This document shows, in pieces, positions 54,935 through 63,265 of a stretch of 64,000 nucleotides of DNA (position 1 is its first letter; each line of letters opens with the position of its first letter). A program made the translations under genes and the position numbers. The notes beneath the pieces are model-generated. The model did no database searches. It had not been told where the DNA came from and was given only the letters and a program-made list of their open reading frames with translations. The DNA is from Pseudomonas sp. G2-4 (GTDB lineage: Bacteria; Pseudomonadota; Gammaproteobacteria; Pseudomonadales; Pseudomonadaceae), in the NCBI RefSeq assembly GCF_030064125.1, contig NZ_CP125957.1, positions 3,162,001 to 3,226,000 on the forward strand, read 5' to 3'.

Positions 54935-56221
54935 ATGGCCCTCCGGAGTTACTCTGAATTGAACACCGAATTTTCGTTCCTAGTAGACCAACACGCCGAA
55001 GAAGCCAGCTTCCTCGCCGTCCTGCGCGACTATGCCCTGCGCGCACCGCACTACGATCTAGACCACTTGAGCAACCTCGACAACCGCATCGACGCCCACC
55101 TCGACGGCCTTCGAATCGCTGGCGCCACCGGCCTGGAAACCCTCCTGATCCAACTCGGCCCGCACGCCATCGGCGAGATGTTCGCCAGTGTGGTGCTGGC
55201 TTTCGAGGCAGGTAACGCGCAGGTGTTGTCGCGGCTCAGCGAGCACTTGCGAAGTGCCTTGGAAACGGAGCGCGGGTATCTGATGGCCCTGGGGTGGCTC
55301 GACTGGGAGCGAATAGCGCCCTGGATCGAGCGCATGCTCGCCGCCCCTGCCCCGCTGTTCCGTCGCCTCGGCCTCGCGGCCTGTGGCATGCATCGCCACG
55401 ACCCCGGCCCTGCCCTGCTGACCGGACTTTCCGATGCCGACCCCGGCGTGGTGGCACGCGCCGCCCGCACCGCCGGTGAATTGCGCCGACGTGACTTGTT
55501 GCCGACGATTCGGGCCCACCGTCTACACCAGGATCCAGCCACGCGTTTCTGGGCCAATTGGGCCACTGCGCAAATGGGCGATGAGCAAGCCTTGGAACCC
55601 CTGTGCGAGTTTGCCGAGCAAGCGGGCGAGTTCCAGTACCGCGCATGCTGTGTATTGCTGGCCTGGCAGAAGCGCGAACCCAGCATCGCCTGGATACGCC
55701 AGCTGGTACAGAATCCCGCGCAGCGGCGCATCGGCATCCAGGCCCTTGGGTTGCTGGGCGATCCGGTCAGCGTGACGTGGCTGATCCAGCAGATGAGCGA
55801 CCTGCCTTATGCCCGCGTCGCCGGGGAGGCGTTCAGCCTGATGACCGGCGCCGACCTGGCGCTGCTCGATCTGGAGTTGAAGGACTTACCGGACTTCGAT
55901 GCTGGCCCGAACGACGACCCGCAGGCCCCCAATGTCGCCATGGACCCCGATGAGGACCTGCCTTGGCCTGATCCGCAGGCAATCGAAGTCTGGTGGCAGG
56001 CTCATGGCGGCGATTTCCAGGTGGGCACTGGCTATGTGCTGGGGTTGCCGCAGAGCGAAAGCAGCTTTCGGCACGCCCTTTTCCGGGGCCAGCAACGCCA
56101 GCGCATTGCCGCCGCTTGTGGCGTTGCACGCTATCGGCCGAACGAAGTGCTTTTCCCTACCAGCGCACCGGCACGGCGGCAAAAGAGACTGCTGGGGAAA
56201 CCGGCGGAATTTGGGCGATGA
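54935..56221 (+). CDS. TIGR02270 family HEAT-repeat-like protein of the VgrG module
   Basis: A 428-residue alpha-helical repeat protein of the TIGR02270 family, seen in T6SS vgrG neighbourhoods. The family N-terminus is YSELNTEFSFLVDQHAEEAS, then APHYDLDHLSNLDNRIDAHL and DGLRIAGATG. HEAT-like units follow (LFRRLGLAACGMHRHDPGPA, LLTGLSDADPGVVARAARTA). The C-terminal region (PLPWPDPQAIEVWW-like, then GQQRQRIAAACGVARYRPNE) is conserved. I place the start at ATG 54935 by family resemblance, although AGGG abuts it directly; ATG 54902 or TTG 54842 are alternatives. The weak start may reflect a cassette joint just upstream. Confidence 0.78.
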   Translation: MALRSYSELNTEFSFLVDQHAEEASFLAVLRDYALRAPHYDLDHLSNLDNRIDAHLDGLRIAGATGLETLLIQLGPHAIGEMFASVVLAFEAGNAQVLSRLSEHLRSALETERGYLMALGWLDWERIAPWIERMLAAPAPLFRRLGLAACGMHRHDPGPALLTGLSDADPGVVARAARTAGELRRRDLLPTIRAHRLHQDPATRFWANWATAQMGDEQALEPLCEFAEQAGEFQYRACCVLLAWQKREPSIAWIRQLVQNPAQRRIGIQALGLLGDPVSVTWLIQQMSDLPYARVAGEAFSLMTGADLALLDLELKDLPDFDAGPNDDPQAPNVAMDPDEDLPWPDPQAIEVWWQAHGGDFQVGTGYVLGLPQSESSFRHALFRGQQRQRIAAACGVARYRPNEVLFPTSAPARRQKRLLGKPAEFGR

Positions 56222-56270
56222 TCCGTACACGTGCAGCGATGATTGAACTGTCAAACCTGAACGCGGCATC

Positions 56271-57251
56271 CTACGGGGACTTGTCGGCTGCGCCCTTCCT
56301 GGTACGGCTCTTGCGCTGCAGGGTGGTGCGCAGTTGGTCCAGTTGCCCCTCCAAGGTGTCGGCTCGGGCCTGCTGGGCGACCATCGTGTAACGCACCTCA
56401 TCGAGGGCGAGCTGGGCCTCTTTCAGACGCGTTTCGAGCGAATGCCGCTGCTGCTCCCCCTGTTCTGCTGCCAGCTCGGCGCGCGCTTGTAGCTCCGCTG
56501 CCTGGCGTTGCGTTTCGGCTAGCTGGCTGCGGGTCTGCTCAAATCGGTGTTGCAGTTCATCGAACTGGCGCCGCAGCTCGCGGCACTCGCCCAGGCGTGC
56601 CTTGCTCTCCTCGCGCGCACGGTCGACTTCACGGTGGGCCCGCTCTTCCACGCCACGCACATAGGTTTCCTGGGCGAGCCGCTCCTGTTCAGCCTGTCGC
56701 TGCGCTTCTTGCAGTTCCTGCTGCAGGTTTTGCACCTGCAGCTGCATTTCGCTGCGCGATCGTTGCAATTCGCCGCGCTGGTGCTGCAAGTCATCGATCT
56801 GCGCCTGGCGCTGTTCGAGTAACCGCTCCAGGTCATTCAGGCGCACTTCGATGGCTTGCCGAGCCGCGGTGGCTTCCATAGCCTGCTGGCGAGCGCGGGC
56901 CGCGTCCTGGCGGATCTGCTCTTGTGCCATCGCCAGCTGCTCACGCTCGCTGTCGAGCACCTGGCGCTGGACGCTTAGCCCTTGCTCGATCACGCCTTGG
57001 GCCAATGTGGTCGCCTGCTGCCAGATACCCACGAAGGCCTGCGCGACCTCCATCGGTAACTCAGGCAACCGCGTTTCGCCGCGCAGCCGCCCCGCCAGTC
57101 GTTCCCACCATTGATCGAGCAAGGCGCCAACCCGTGCCGGGCTCCCACGGCCCAGCTCCAGGCGTACGCGTTCGACCGTGGGCCGCTCACCGCGCGCCAA
57201 CACAGCATCCGCCGCTTCGAACACCGCCGTTTCCGGTACGCCTACCGCCAT
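56271..57251 (-). CDS. KfrA-like DNA-binding protein with long coiled coil
   Basis: A 326-residue protein. The first 60 residues form the KfrA N-terminal DNA-binding domain (AVFEAADAVLARGERPTVER, VRLELGRGSPARVGALLDQW). Nearly all the rest, about 85-310, is a Gln/Glu/Arg coiled coil, as in plasmid KfrA, which binds its own promoter and bundles DNA. Chromosomal copies occur next to recombinase genes in Pseudomonas. The end is basic (LQRKSRTRKGAADKSP). It is divergent from the tyrosine recombinase, with an 88-bp shared control region containing a palindrome. Confidence 0.87.
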   Translation of the reverse strand: MAVGVPETAVFEAADAVLARGERPTVERVRLELGRGSPARVGALLDQWWERLAGRLRGETRLPELPMEVAQAFVGIWQQATTLAQGVIEQGLSVQRQVLDSEREQLAMAQEQIRQDAARARQQAMEATAARQAIEVRLNDLERLLEQRQAQIDDLQHQRGELQRSRSEMQLQVQNLQQELQEAQRQAEQERLAQETYVRGVEERAHREVDRAREESKARLGECRELRRQFDELQHRFEQTRSQLAETQRQAAELQARAELAAEQGEQQRHSLETRLKEAQLALDEVRYTMVAQQARADTLEGQLDQLRTTLQRKSRTRKGAADKSP

Positions 57252-57274
57252 TGTCGTGCCCTCCGCTATATTAG

Positions 57275-57299
57275 GTCTGATAATGAATTGTTATCCGAC
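57275..57299. promoter_or_regulatory. Palindrome between kfrA and the recombinase, putative KfrA operator
   Basis: GTCTGATAA and TTATCCGAC (8 of 9 complementary) are separated by TGAATTG. A second short repeat, ACGTT-G-AACGT, lies at 57328-57338 just before the recombinase ATG, and AT-rich TATAAT elements occur between them. The layout fits autoregulation by KfrA and joint control of the recombinase. Confidence 0.6.
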
Positions 57300-57339
57300 T
57301 CTATAATCCTGTAACCAAATTTATAATACGTTGAACGTA

Positions 57340-58416
57340 ATGAATAATACAGATGCTCCTCAAGTGATATTAGAAGGACCGTTGGAGCTGCATGGACTGG
57401 CCGAAAAGACCCGCGCCGCCGCCGAAGCGTTCATCGCCGCCGGCACCGCCGCCAACACCATGCGCAGCTACCGCAGCGCCTTCGCTTACTGGGGGGCGTG
57501 GTTGCAGCTGCGGTACAGGTGTGCGCTCGGTGATGGCGCCCTTCCGCCTTCCGTGGTGGTGCAGTTCATCGTCGATCATCTTGCTCGTCCGGACGGCGCT
57601 GGCGGCTGGACGCACTTGTTGCCAGCCAACGTCGATGCGGCACTGATCGCCGCCGGTGTCAAAAGCAAGCCTGGGGGGCTGGCATTCAGCACCGTCAGCC
57701 ACCGCCTGGCGGTATTGGCCAAGTGGCACCGTTTGAACGAGTGGGATAACCCCTGCGAAGTCGCGGCGGTCAAGACCCTGCTGCGCGAGGCGCATAAGGC
57801 CCAGGCGCGCCAAGGCGTCACCCTGCGCAAGAAGACCGCCGTGGTTCTTGAACCGCTGCAGGCGATGCTTGCCACCTGTACTGACGGCGTGCGCGGGCTA
57901 CGCGATCGCGCCCTGCTGCTGTTAGCCTGGAGTGGCGGAGGTCGGCGCCGCTCCGAAGTGATTGGCTTGCAGATTGAGGACCTGCGTCGGCTCGACACCG
58001 ACACCTGGCTCTATGCGCTCGGTGCGACCAAGACCGATACCGGTGGGGTGCGCCGGGAAAAACCGCTCCGTGGCGTGGCGGCGCAAGCGCTAAACGCTTG
58101 GCTGGCAGCGGCACCGGCCCGCACCGGACCGCTGTTTCGTCGTCTGTACAAGGGCGGCAAGGTGGGTACGTCAGGACTGTCCGGCGACCAGGTCGCCCGC
58201 ATCGTCAAGCGCCGTGCGCAACTGGCCGGTTTGGACGGAGACTGGGCGGCCCACAGCCTGCGTTCCGGCTTTGTCACGGAAGCCGGCCGCCAGGGCGTTC
58301 CCTTGGGTGAGGTGATGGCAATGACTGAACATCGCAGCGTGAGTACCGTGATGAGCTACTTTCAAGCCGGTGAATTGCTGAACAGTCGCGCCGGAGACTT
58401 GCTCAAGCCGGACTAG
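57340..58416 (+). CDS. Tyrosine recombinase / site-specific integrase
   Basis: A 358-residue tyrosine recombinase. The N-terminal SAM-like core-binding domain covers about 24-150 (AGTAANTMRSYRSAFAYWGA). Catalytic residues are visible: Arg203 in GGGRRRSEVIGL, Lys231 in GATKTDTGG, His305 and Arg308 in AAHSLRSGF, His331 in TEHRSVSTVM and the nucleophile Tyr340 in MSYFQAG, so it looks active. ATG 57340 is used; TTG 57331 precedes it by three codons. Shared promoter region with kfrA. It is not next to a tRNA gene here and no flanking att repeats are seen. Confidence 0.88.
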   Translation: MNNTDAPQVILEGPLELHGLAEKTRAAAEAFIAAGTAANTMRSYRSAFAYWGAWLQLRYRCALGDGALPPSVVVQFIVDHLARPDGAGGWTHLLPANVDAALIAAGVKSKPGGLAFSTVSHRLAVLAKWHRLNEWDNPCEVAAVKTLLREAHKAQARQGVTLRKKTAVVLEPLQAMLATCTDGVRGLRDRALLLLAWSGGGRRRSEVIGLQIEDLRRLDTDTWLYALGATKTDTGGVRREKPLRGVAAQALNAWLAAAPARTGPLFRRLYKGGKVGTSGLSGDQVARIVKRRAQLAGLDGDWAAHSLRSGFVTEAGRQGVPLGEVMAMTEHRSVSTVMSYFQAGELLNSRAGDLLKPD

Positions 58417-58543
58417 GATGCGCTGCATCAGCCGGGTAGCCTGCGCGCCACGACTGACATCAAAATGTCATCAACCCATCCCTGAAACGCCATATTCCCT
58501 GAGTAATGTCCTCGCCAATGAGATCGATCTCAAGCGAGTGACA

Positions 58544-59563
58544 ATGACTGATTTAAAAGAAGTGGCACGGTTGGCTGGGGTATCGCGGGCGACTGCCGCG
58601 CGCGCCTTTGCTTCCCCCGAAGTGGTCCGTCCAGCCACCCGCGAACAGGTCTTCGCCGCCGCGCGCCAGCTCGGTTTTCGGCCTAATCGTCTCGGCCGGC
58701 AACTACGCCTGCAAGTGACCAAGCTGATCGGCGTGGTGGTTCCCAATCTGCTCAACCCGGTCTTCGCCGAGCAATTCCAGGCGATGGAGCGCGCGGCGCG
58801 TCTGCACGGTTACAACCTGCTCCTGGCCACGACCGACTACAGCAGCGAGCGCGAAAGTGTGGTGGTCGAGGAATTGTTGCGCCAGCGCGTCGATGGCCTC
58901 GTCCTCACGGTGACCGACGCCGAGAGTAGCCGCGTGCTGCAAAACCTGGTCAACGAGGACACCCCTTTTGTCCTGGCCTATCACCAGCCGTGCAATCCGG
59001 ACTACAGCGCTGTGTCGGTGGACAACCGCGCCGGCATGGCCCTCGCCACCCGTTATCTGCTGGAAGCCGGTCATTGGCGCATTGGCATGGTGGCCGGCCC
59101 CGCCCTGCAGTCCGACCGTGCTCGCCTGCGGTATGCCGGTTATTGCGACGCGATGCGTGAGGCCGGCCTCGACGGCTTGCCAGTGATTGAAATGCCGGCC
59201 CATACCCAGGCCGACTTCGCCGCCATCGAGCCGCTGCTGCAAGGTCCGCAGGCCCTCAGTGCGCTGGTCTGCTCCAACGATTTACTGGCGATCAGCCTGA
59301 TTGCGCAACTGCGGCGCAATGGTTGGCACGTGCCCAGGCAACTGTCGGTCATTGGCTTTGATGGCATCGCCCTTGGCACCCAGATGCACCCGACGCTGTG
59401 CAGTGTCGTTCAGCCCATTGAGGCGCTGGCTTGCACCGTGATCGATCAACTGCTGGCGCAGATCGCCGGCGCCACACCGGTTTCCCATTGCCTGCCCTGC
59501 CATATCCGGCCCGGCGAAAGTACTCAGCCCTACGAGGAGACGCTTGATGATCCGCTTCAGTAA
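58544..59563 (+). CDS. LacI-family transcriptional regulator
   Basis: A 339-residue regulator. The helix-turn-helix is TDLKEVARLAGVSRATAARA (residues 2-21) and the hinge helix lies near FRPNRLGRQLRLQ. The periplasmic-binding-protein-like effector domain has KLIGVVVPNLLNPVFAEQF, YAGYCDAMREAGLDGLPVIE and LSVIGFDGIALGTQMHPTL. ATG 58544 is the only start that leaves a normal LacI N-terminus. The end overlaps the substrate-binding protein gene by 17 bp, so regulator and transporter are one transcript and the regulator probably senses the transported compound. Confidence 0.9.
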   Translation: MTDLKEVARLAGVSRATAARAFASPEVVRPATREQVFAAARQLGFRPNRLGRQLRLQVTKLIGVVVPNLLNPVFAEQFQAMERAARLHGYNLLLATTDYSSERESVVVEELLRQRVDGLVLTVTDAESSRVLQNLVNEDTPFVLAYHQPCNPDYSAVSVDNRAGMALATRYLLEAGHWRIGMVAGPALQSDRARLRYAGYCDAMREAGLDGLPVIEMPAHTQADFAAIEPLLQGPQALSALVCSNDLLAISLIAQLRRNGWHVPRQLSVIGFDGIALGTQMHPTLCSVVQPIEALACTVIDQLLAQIAGATPVSHCLPCHIRPGESTQPYEETLDDPLQ

Positions 59564-60551
59564 AACCCTGGCGACGTTGCTGCTTTGCGGGGTTGCCAGC
59601 CTGGCCCAGGCCGCCGAGACGGCGATTTGTTACAACTGCCCGCCGGAATGGGCCGACTGGGGCACGCAACTCAAGGCAATTGCCGATACCACTGGCGTGC
59701 AAGTCCCGCTGGACAACAAGAACTCCGGGCAGGCATTGGCGCAACTGGTGGCCGAACAGGCCGCACCGGTGGCTGACGTGGTGTATTACGGCGTGACGTT
59801 TGGTTTGCAGGCGCAAAAAGCCGGGGTGGTCGGCACTTACAAACCCAAGGGCTGGGAGCAGATCCCGGCAGGCTTGAAGGACCCACAAGGACACTGGTTT
59901 GCCATTCATTCCGGCACCTTGGGCATCATGGTCAACGTCGATGCGCTGGGCGGCCTGCCCGTGCCGCAAAGCTGGGGCGACCTGCTCAAACCCGAGTACA
60001 AAGGCATGGTCGGCTACCTGGATCCGTCCAGCGCGTTCGTCGGCTACGTCTCTGCGGTCGCGATCAACCAGGCCATGGGGGGTAGCCTGGACAACTTCGC
60101 TCCGGCGATTGATTACTTCCAGAAACTGGCGAAAAACTCGCCCATCGTGCCCAAGCAGACGGCCTATGCGCGGGTGCTGTCCGGTGAGTTGCCGATCCTG
60201 GTGGATTACGACTTCAACGCCTATCGGGCCCGTTACAAGGACAAGGCCAACGTCGCTTTTGTGATTCCCAAGGAAGGCAGCATCAGCGTGCCTTACGTGA
60301 TGAGCATCGTCGGCAACGCCCCCCATCGGGCCAACGCCGAGAAGGTTTTGGATTTCGTTCTGTCCGAACAGGGCCAGGCCCTTTGGGCCAAGGCGTACCT
60401 GCGTCCGGTGCGGGCAATGAAGATGCCTGCCGACATCGCCGCGCAGTTCCTGCCCGACAGCGATTACGCCCGGGCCGGAGTGGTCAATTACGAGCAGATG
60501 GCGGCAGCGCAGGAAGCCTTTTCCGCTCGCTACCTGAGAGAGGTCAAGTAA
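59547..60551 (+). CDS. ABC importer periplasmic substrate-binding protein
   Basis: A 334-residue binding protein of the extracellular type 1/Fe3+-spermidine-like group. A signal peptide ends near AQAAE (residue 22-23). The mature N-terminus has the unusual Cys28-x-x-Cys31 (AICYNCPPEWADWG). Further motifs: VADVVYYGVTFGLQAQKAGV, WFAIHSGTLGIMVNVDALGG, LPVPQSWGDLLKPEYKGMVG, VDYDFNAYRARYKDKANVAF. GAGGAG precedes ATG 59547, within the lacI end. With a GpdQ-like phosphodiesterase in the operon, a phosphodiester or phosphonate-like ligand is likely, but iron-type ligands cannot be ruled out from sequence. Confidence 0.85.
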   Translation: MIRFSKTLATLLLCGVASLAQAAETAICYNCPPEWADWGTQLKAIADTTGVQVPLDNKNSGQALAQLVAEQAAPVADVVYYGVTFGLQAQKAGVVGTYKPKGWEQIPAGLKDPQGHWFAIHSGTLGIMVNVDALGGLPVPQSWGDLLKPEYKGMVGYLDPSSAFVGYVSAVAINQAMGGSLDNFAPAIDYFQKLAKNSPIVPKQTAYARVLSGELPILVDYDFNAYRARYKDKANVAFVIPKEGSISVPYVMSIVGNAPHRANAEKVLDFVLSEQGQALWAKAYLRPVRAMKMPADIAAQFLPDSDYARAGVVNYEQMAAAQEAFSARYLREVK

Positions 60552-61421
60552 GTGACCGCTTCGGTATTAAAAGCCCGGGAGGTTCCCTCGGGCCGGGCCA
60601 CGGTGCCGCGTTTGCGGCCGACCGCTGCCTGGGCCCTGGCGCCTGCCGCTGCGGTGTTGTTCGCGTTCTGGCTGTTGCCGTTGGCGCACCTGATCCTGCT
60701 CGGTGGGCAAAGTCGTAATGGCAGCGCGAACGGCTACTGGCAGGTGCTGGGCAGCGCGCAATACTTGGGCAGCCTGGCGCAGACCTGCCTGCTGGCCCTG
60801 GCGACAACCCTCGCGGCACTGCTGGTGGGCGGCATCAGTGGATTTTTTCTCAGTCGCCAGCGTTTCTTCGGGCGCTCGCTCCTGGTCGCCTTGTTGACTT
60901 TTCCACTGGCATTCCCCGGTGTGGTCGTCGGTTTCCTGGTGATTCTGTTGGCTGGCCGCCAAGGCTTGTTCGCCAGCCTCGGCCTTGAGCTGGCGGGTGA
61001 GCGCTGGATTTTTGCCTACTCGCTGATGGGACTGTGCATCGGTTACCTGTACTTCTCGATCCCGCGGGTGATCCTCACGGTGATGGCTGCATGCGAGAGC
61101 CTGGATCGAAGCCTGGAAGAAGCGGCTCGATCACTGGGGGCCGGCCCTTGGCGAGTGGTCTGTGATGTCATCGTTCCCGGTCTGGCGCCAGCACTGGTGT
61201 CGTGCGGGGCGATCTGCTTTGCGACGTCCATGGGAGCGTTCGGTACGGCTTTCACCTTGGGTACTCGGCTCAATGTGACACCGGTGGCTATCTACAACGT
61301 GTTCACCAACTACGCCAATTTCTCCGTGGCCGCTGCCCTGTCGGTGGTGCTGGGAGCGCTGACCTGGGTCGTGCTGCTACTGGCTCGGCGAATGGTCAAG
61401 AATTCGAGGACCGTCTTGTGA
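60552..61421 (+). CDS. ABC importer permease, first subunit
   Basis: A 289-residue permease with about six hydrophobic segments. The ATPase-contact loop is EEAARSLGAGPWRVVCDVIV with the EAA motif glycine, followed by PGLAPALVSCGAICFATSMG. The start is GTG 60552, immediately after the binding-protein stop. It ends in a GTGA overlap with the second permease. Together the two permeases form the membrane channel. The short cytoplasmic N-terminus (VPSGRATVPRLRPTAAWALA) is basic. Confidence 0.9.
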   Translation: MTASVLKAREVPSGRATVPRLRPTAAWALAPAAAVLFAFWLLPLAHLILLGGQSRNGSANGYWQVLGSAQYLGSLAQTCLLALATTLAALLVGGISGFFLSRQRFFGRSLLVALLTFPLAFPGVVVGFLVILLAGRQGLFASLGLELAGERWIFAYSLMGLCIGYLYFSIPRVILTVMAACESLDRSLEEAARSLGAGPWRVVCDVIVPGLAPALVSCGAICFATSMGAFGTAFTLGTRLNVTPVAIYNVFTNYANFSVAAALSVVLGALTWVVLLLARRMVKNSRTVL

Positions 61422-62212
61422 AGCGCTCCACGCTGTTTGTCGGGCAACTGGTGTTCACTCTGCTGGTCTGCGCCTTCATGTTGGTGCCCATCTTGATGTC
61501 GCTGCTGGCCGGGCTGACACGCAATTACTTCCAGGGAGTCTCCAGCGGTCTGACGTTCGATTGGCTGGTGCAGGTCTGGCAGGCCTATTCGCCCACGGTC
61601 TGGCTATCCCTGCAACTGGCCGTAGCCTGCGCGCTGTGTGTCTGCGTGGTGGGTGTGCCGGCGGCTTACGCGCTGGTGCGGATGAACAATCGCTTCAGCC
61701 GCGGGTTCGAGGAGTTGATGGTGCTGCCGGTGGCAATGCCAGGCTTGGCCAGCGCCTTGGCGTTGCTGCTCACCTACGGGCAGTTCGGCGGATTTCGCAG
61801 CAGCTGGCTATTCATTCTCGTCGGTCATGTGTTGTTCACCCTGCCGTTTCTGGTGCGTCCGGTGATGGCCGTGATGCAACGCCAGCAACTGCCTGTCCTG
61901 GAAGAAGCCGCGGCGAGCCTTGGCGCGGGGCCGCTGCGGCGATTCTTCAGTGTGGTTGTACCCAACTGCAGGGCAGGGATTCTCGCCGGGGTGTTAATGG
62001 TCGTTACCCTGTCACTGGGTGAGTTCAACCTGACGTGGATGCTTCACACCCCGATGACCAAGACGCTGCCAGTGGGCCTGGCTGACAGCTACGCCTCGGC
62101 CAGGCTGGAAGTTGCCAGCGCCTACACCCTCATATTCCTGCTGATGATCGTGCCGTTGCTGATTGCATTGCAGGCCATCAGCGCCCGCCTTTCCCGTGGA
62201 GAAAAACGATGA
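61418..62212 (+). CDS. ABC importer permease, second subunit
   Basis: A 264-residue permease, also with about six hydrophobic segments. The EAA loop reads LEEAAASLGAGPLRRFFSVV, then VPNCRAGILAGVLMVVTLSL. GTG 61418 is taken as start because it overlaps the first permease stop and GAGGA lies upstream; earlier in-frame codons fall inside the preceding gene. The end overlaps the ATPase gene as ATGA. It belongs to the same type as the permeases of Fe3+, spermidine and 2-aminoethylphosphonate importers. Confidence 0.9.
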   Translation: MKRSTLFVGQLVFTLLVCAFMLVPILMSLLAGLTRNYFQGVSSGLTFDWLVQVWQAYSPTVWLSLQLAVACALCVCVVGVPAAYALVRMNNRFSRGFEELMVLPVAMPGLASALALLLTYGQFGGFRSSWLFILVGHVLFTLPFLVRPVMAVMQRQQLPVLEEAAASLGAGPLRRFFSVVVPNCRAGILAGVLMVVTLSLGEFNLTWMLHTPMTKTLPVGLADSYASARLEVASAYTLIFLLMIVPLLIALQAISARLSRGEKR

Positions 62213-63240
62213 GCGGAACCACCATTCGCCTGGCGGGTTGCCGCAAGGCGTTCCCTGACGGCACCGTTGCCGTACATGACCTGGACTTGACCATTGAAGC
62301 CGGGGAAACCCTGGCGATCCTCGGCCCGTCCGGTTGCGGTAAAACCACCACTTTGCGCCTGATTGCCGGGCTTGAACGCCCGGATGTGGGGCAGGTGTTT
62401 TTTGGCGACACCGAGGTCACTCGTTTGCCCATCGAACGTCGCGACGTGGGCATGGTGTTCCAGAACTATGCGTTGTTTCCCAATCTGGATGTGGCCGGCA
62501 ATATCGTCTACGGCCTGAAGATTCGCGGCATGGCGCCCGCTGAGCGGAACAAGCGTTGCTCGGAGTTGCTGGAACTGGTCGGTCTGCAGGATCACGGCAA
62601 GCGCAGCATCCACGAGTTGTCCGGTGGTCAGCGCCAGCGAGTCGCCCTCGCCCGCGCCCTGGCGCCCAAGCCCCGGGTATTGCTGCTCGATGAACCCTTG
62701 GCAGCGTTGGATGCACAGCTGCGTGAACGCTTGCGCAGCGAGTTGGATCAGCTGCTTCGCCACCTGGGTATTACCGCCGTGTTCGTCACCCATGATCAAG
62801 GCGAAGCCATGGCCCTGGGCAATCGGATCCTGGTCATGGAGCACGGCCGTGTCGCGCAGTTGGCCAGCCCGCGGGAAATCTATCAGCAACCCGCCAACGC
62901 CTTTGTTGCCAGTTTTGTCGGCAACCTCAACGCTTTTGCGGTGATCCAGCACACCCTCCAAGGCTTGAAAGTCCATGGCGGAGAGTTGCCTTGGCGCGGG
63001 CGCGGGCTGCCTGCCACGGTCTATTGCCGCCCGGAGCATTTGCGGGTGATGGAGGGCGAAGGACACCTGCGCGGGCGTCTGGTCGGCCAGTTTTTTCAAG
63101 GCGCCCAAAGCCGGCTGTTGGTGGACGTCGGCGCCGCCCAGCCATTGTTGGTGGACAGCCCCGACAGCAGCATCCATGCCCCTGGCGCCCTGCTCGCCTT
63201 GGCCGTCGAACCCCAAGTGCTGTTCACCCTGTCATCGTGA
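62209..63240 (+). CDS. ABC importer ATP-binding protein
   Basis: A 343-residue ATPase. Walker A is LGPSGCGKTTTLRL (about 40-53), the Q-loop VFQNYALFPNLDV, the ABC signature HELSGGQRQRVALARALAP (about 131-149), Walker B VLLLDEPLAALD and the switch His in VFVTHDQGEAMALG. Residues beyond 240 form a TOBE-type regulatory end (PATVYCRPEHLRVMEGEGHL). It powers import through the two permeases. Its usual family name (PotA/FbpC-like) does not fix the substrate. Confidence 0.92.
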   Translation: MSGTTIRLAGCRKAFPDGTVAVHDLDLTIEAGETLAILGPSGCGKTTTLRLIAGLERPDVGQVFFGDTEVTRLPIERRDVGMVFQNYALFPNLDVAGNIVYGLKIRGMAPAERNKRCSELLELVGLQDHGKRSIHELSGGQRQRVALARALAPKPRVLLLDEPLAALDAQLRERLRSELDQLLRHLGITAVFVTHDQGEAMALGNRILVMEHGRVAQLASPREIYQQPANAFVASFVGNLNAFAVIQHTLQGLKVHGGELPWRGRGLPATVYCRPEHLRVMEGEGHLRGRLVGQFFQGAQSRLLVDVGAAQPLLVDSPDSSIHAPGALLALAVEPQVLFTLSS

Positions 63241-63265
63241 TAGTTGTGTTCTCAGAGGATTTGTT

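Noticed and set aside
57340..58416. A complete integrative element or prophage around the recombinase
   Set aside because: No tRNA target, flanking direct repeats, capsid or conjugation genes are visible in the window.
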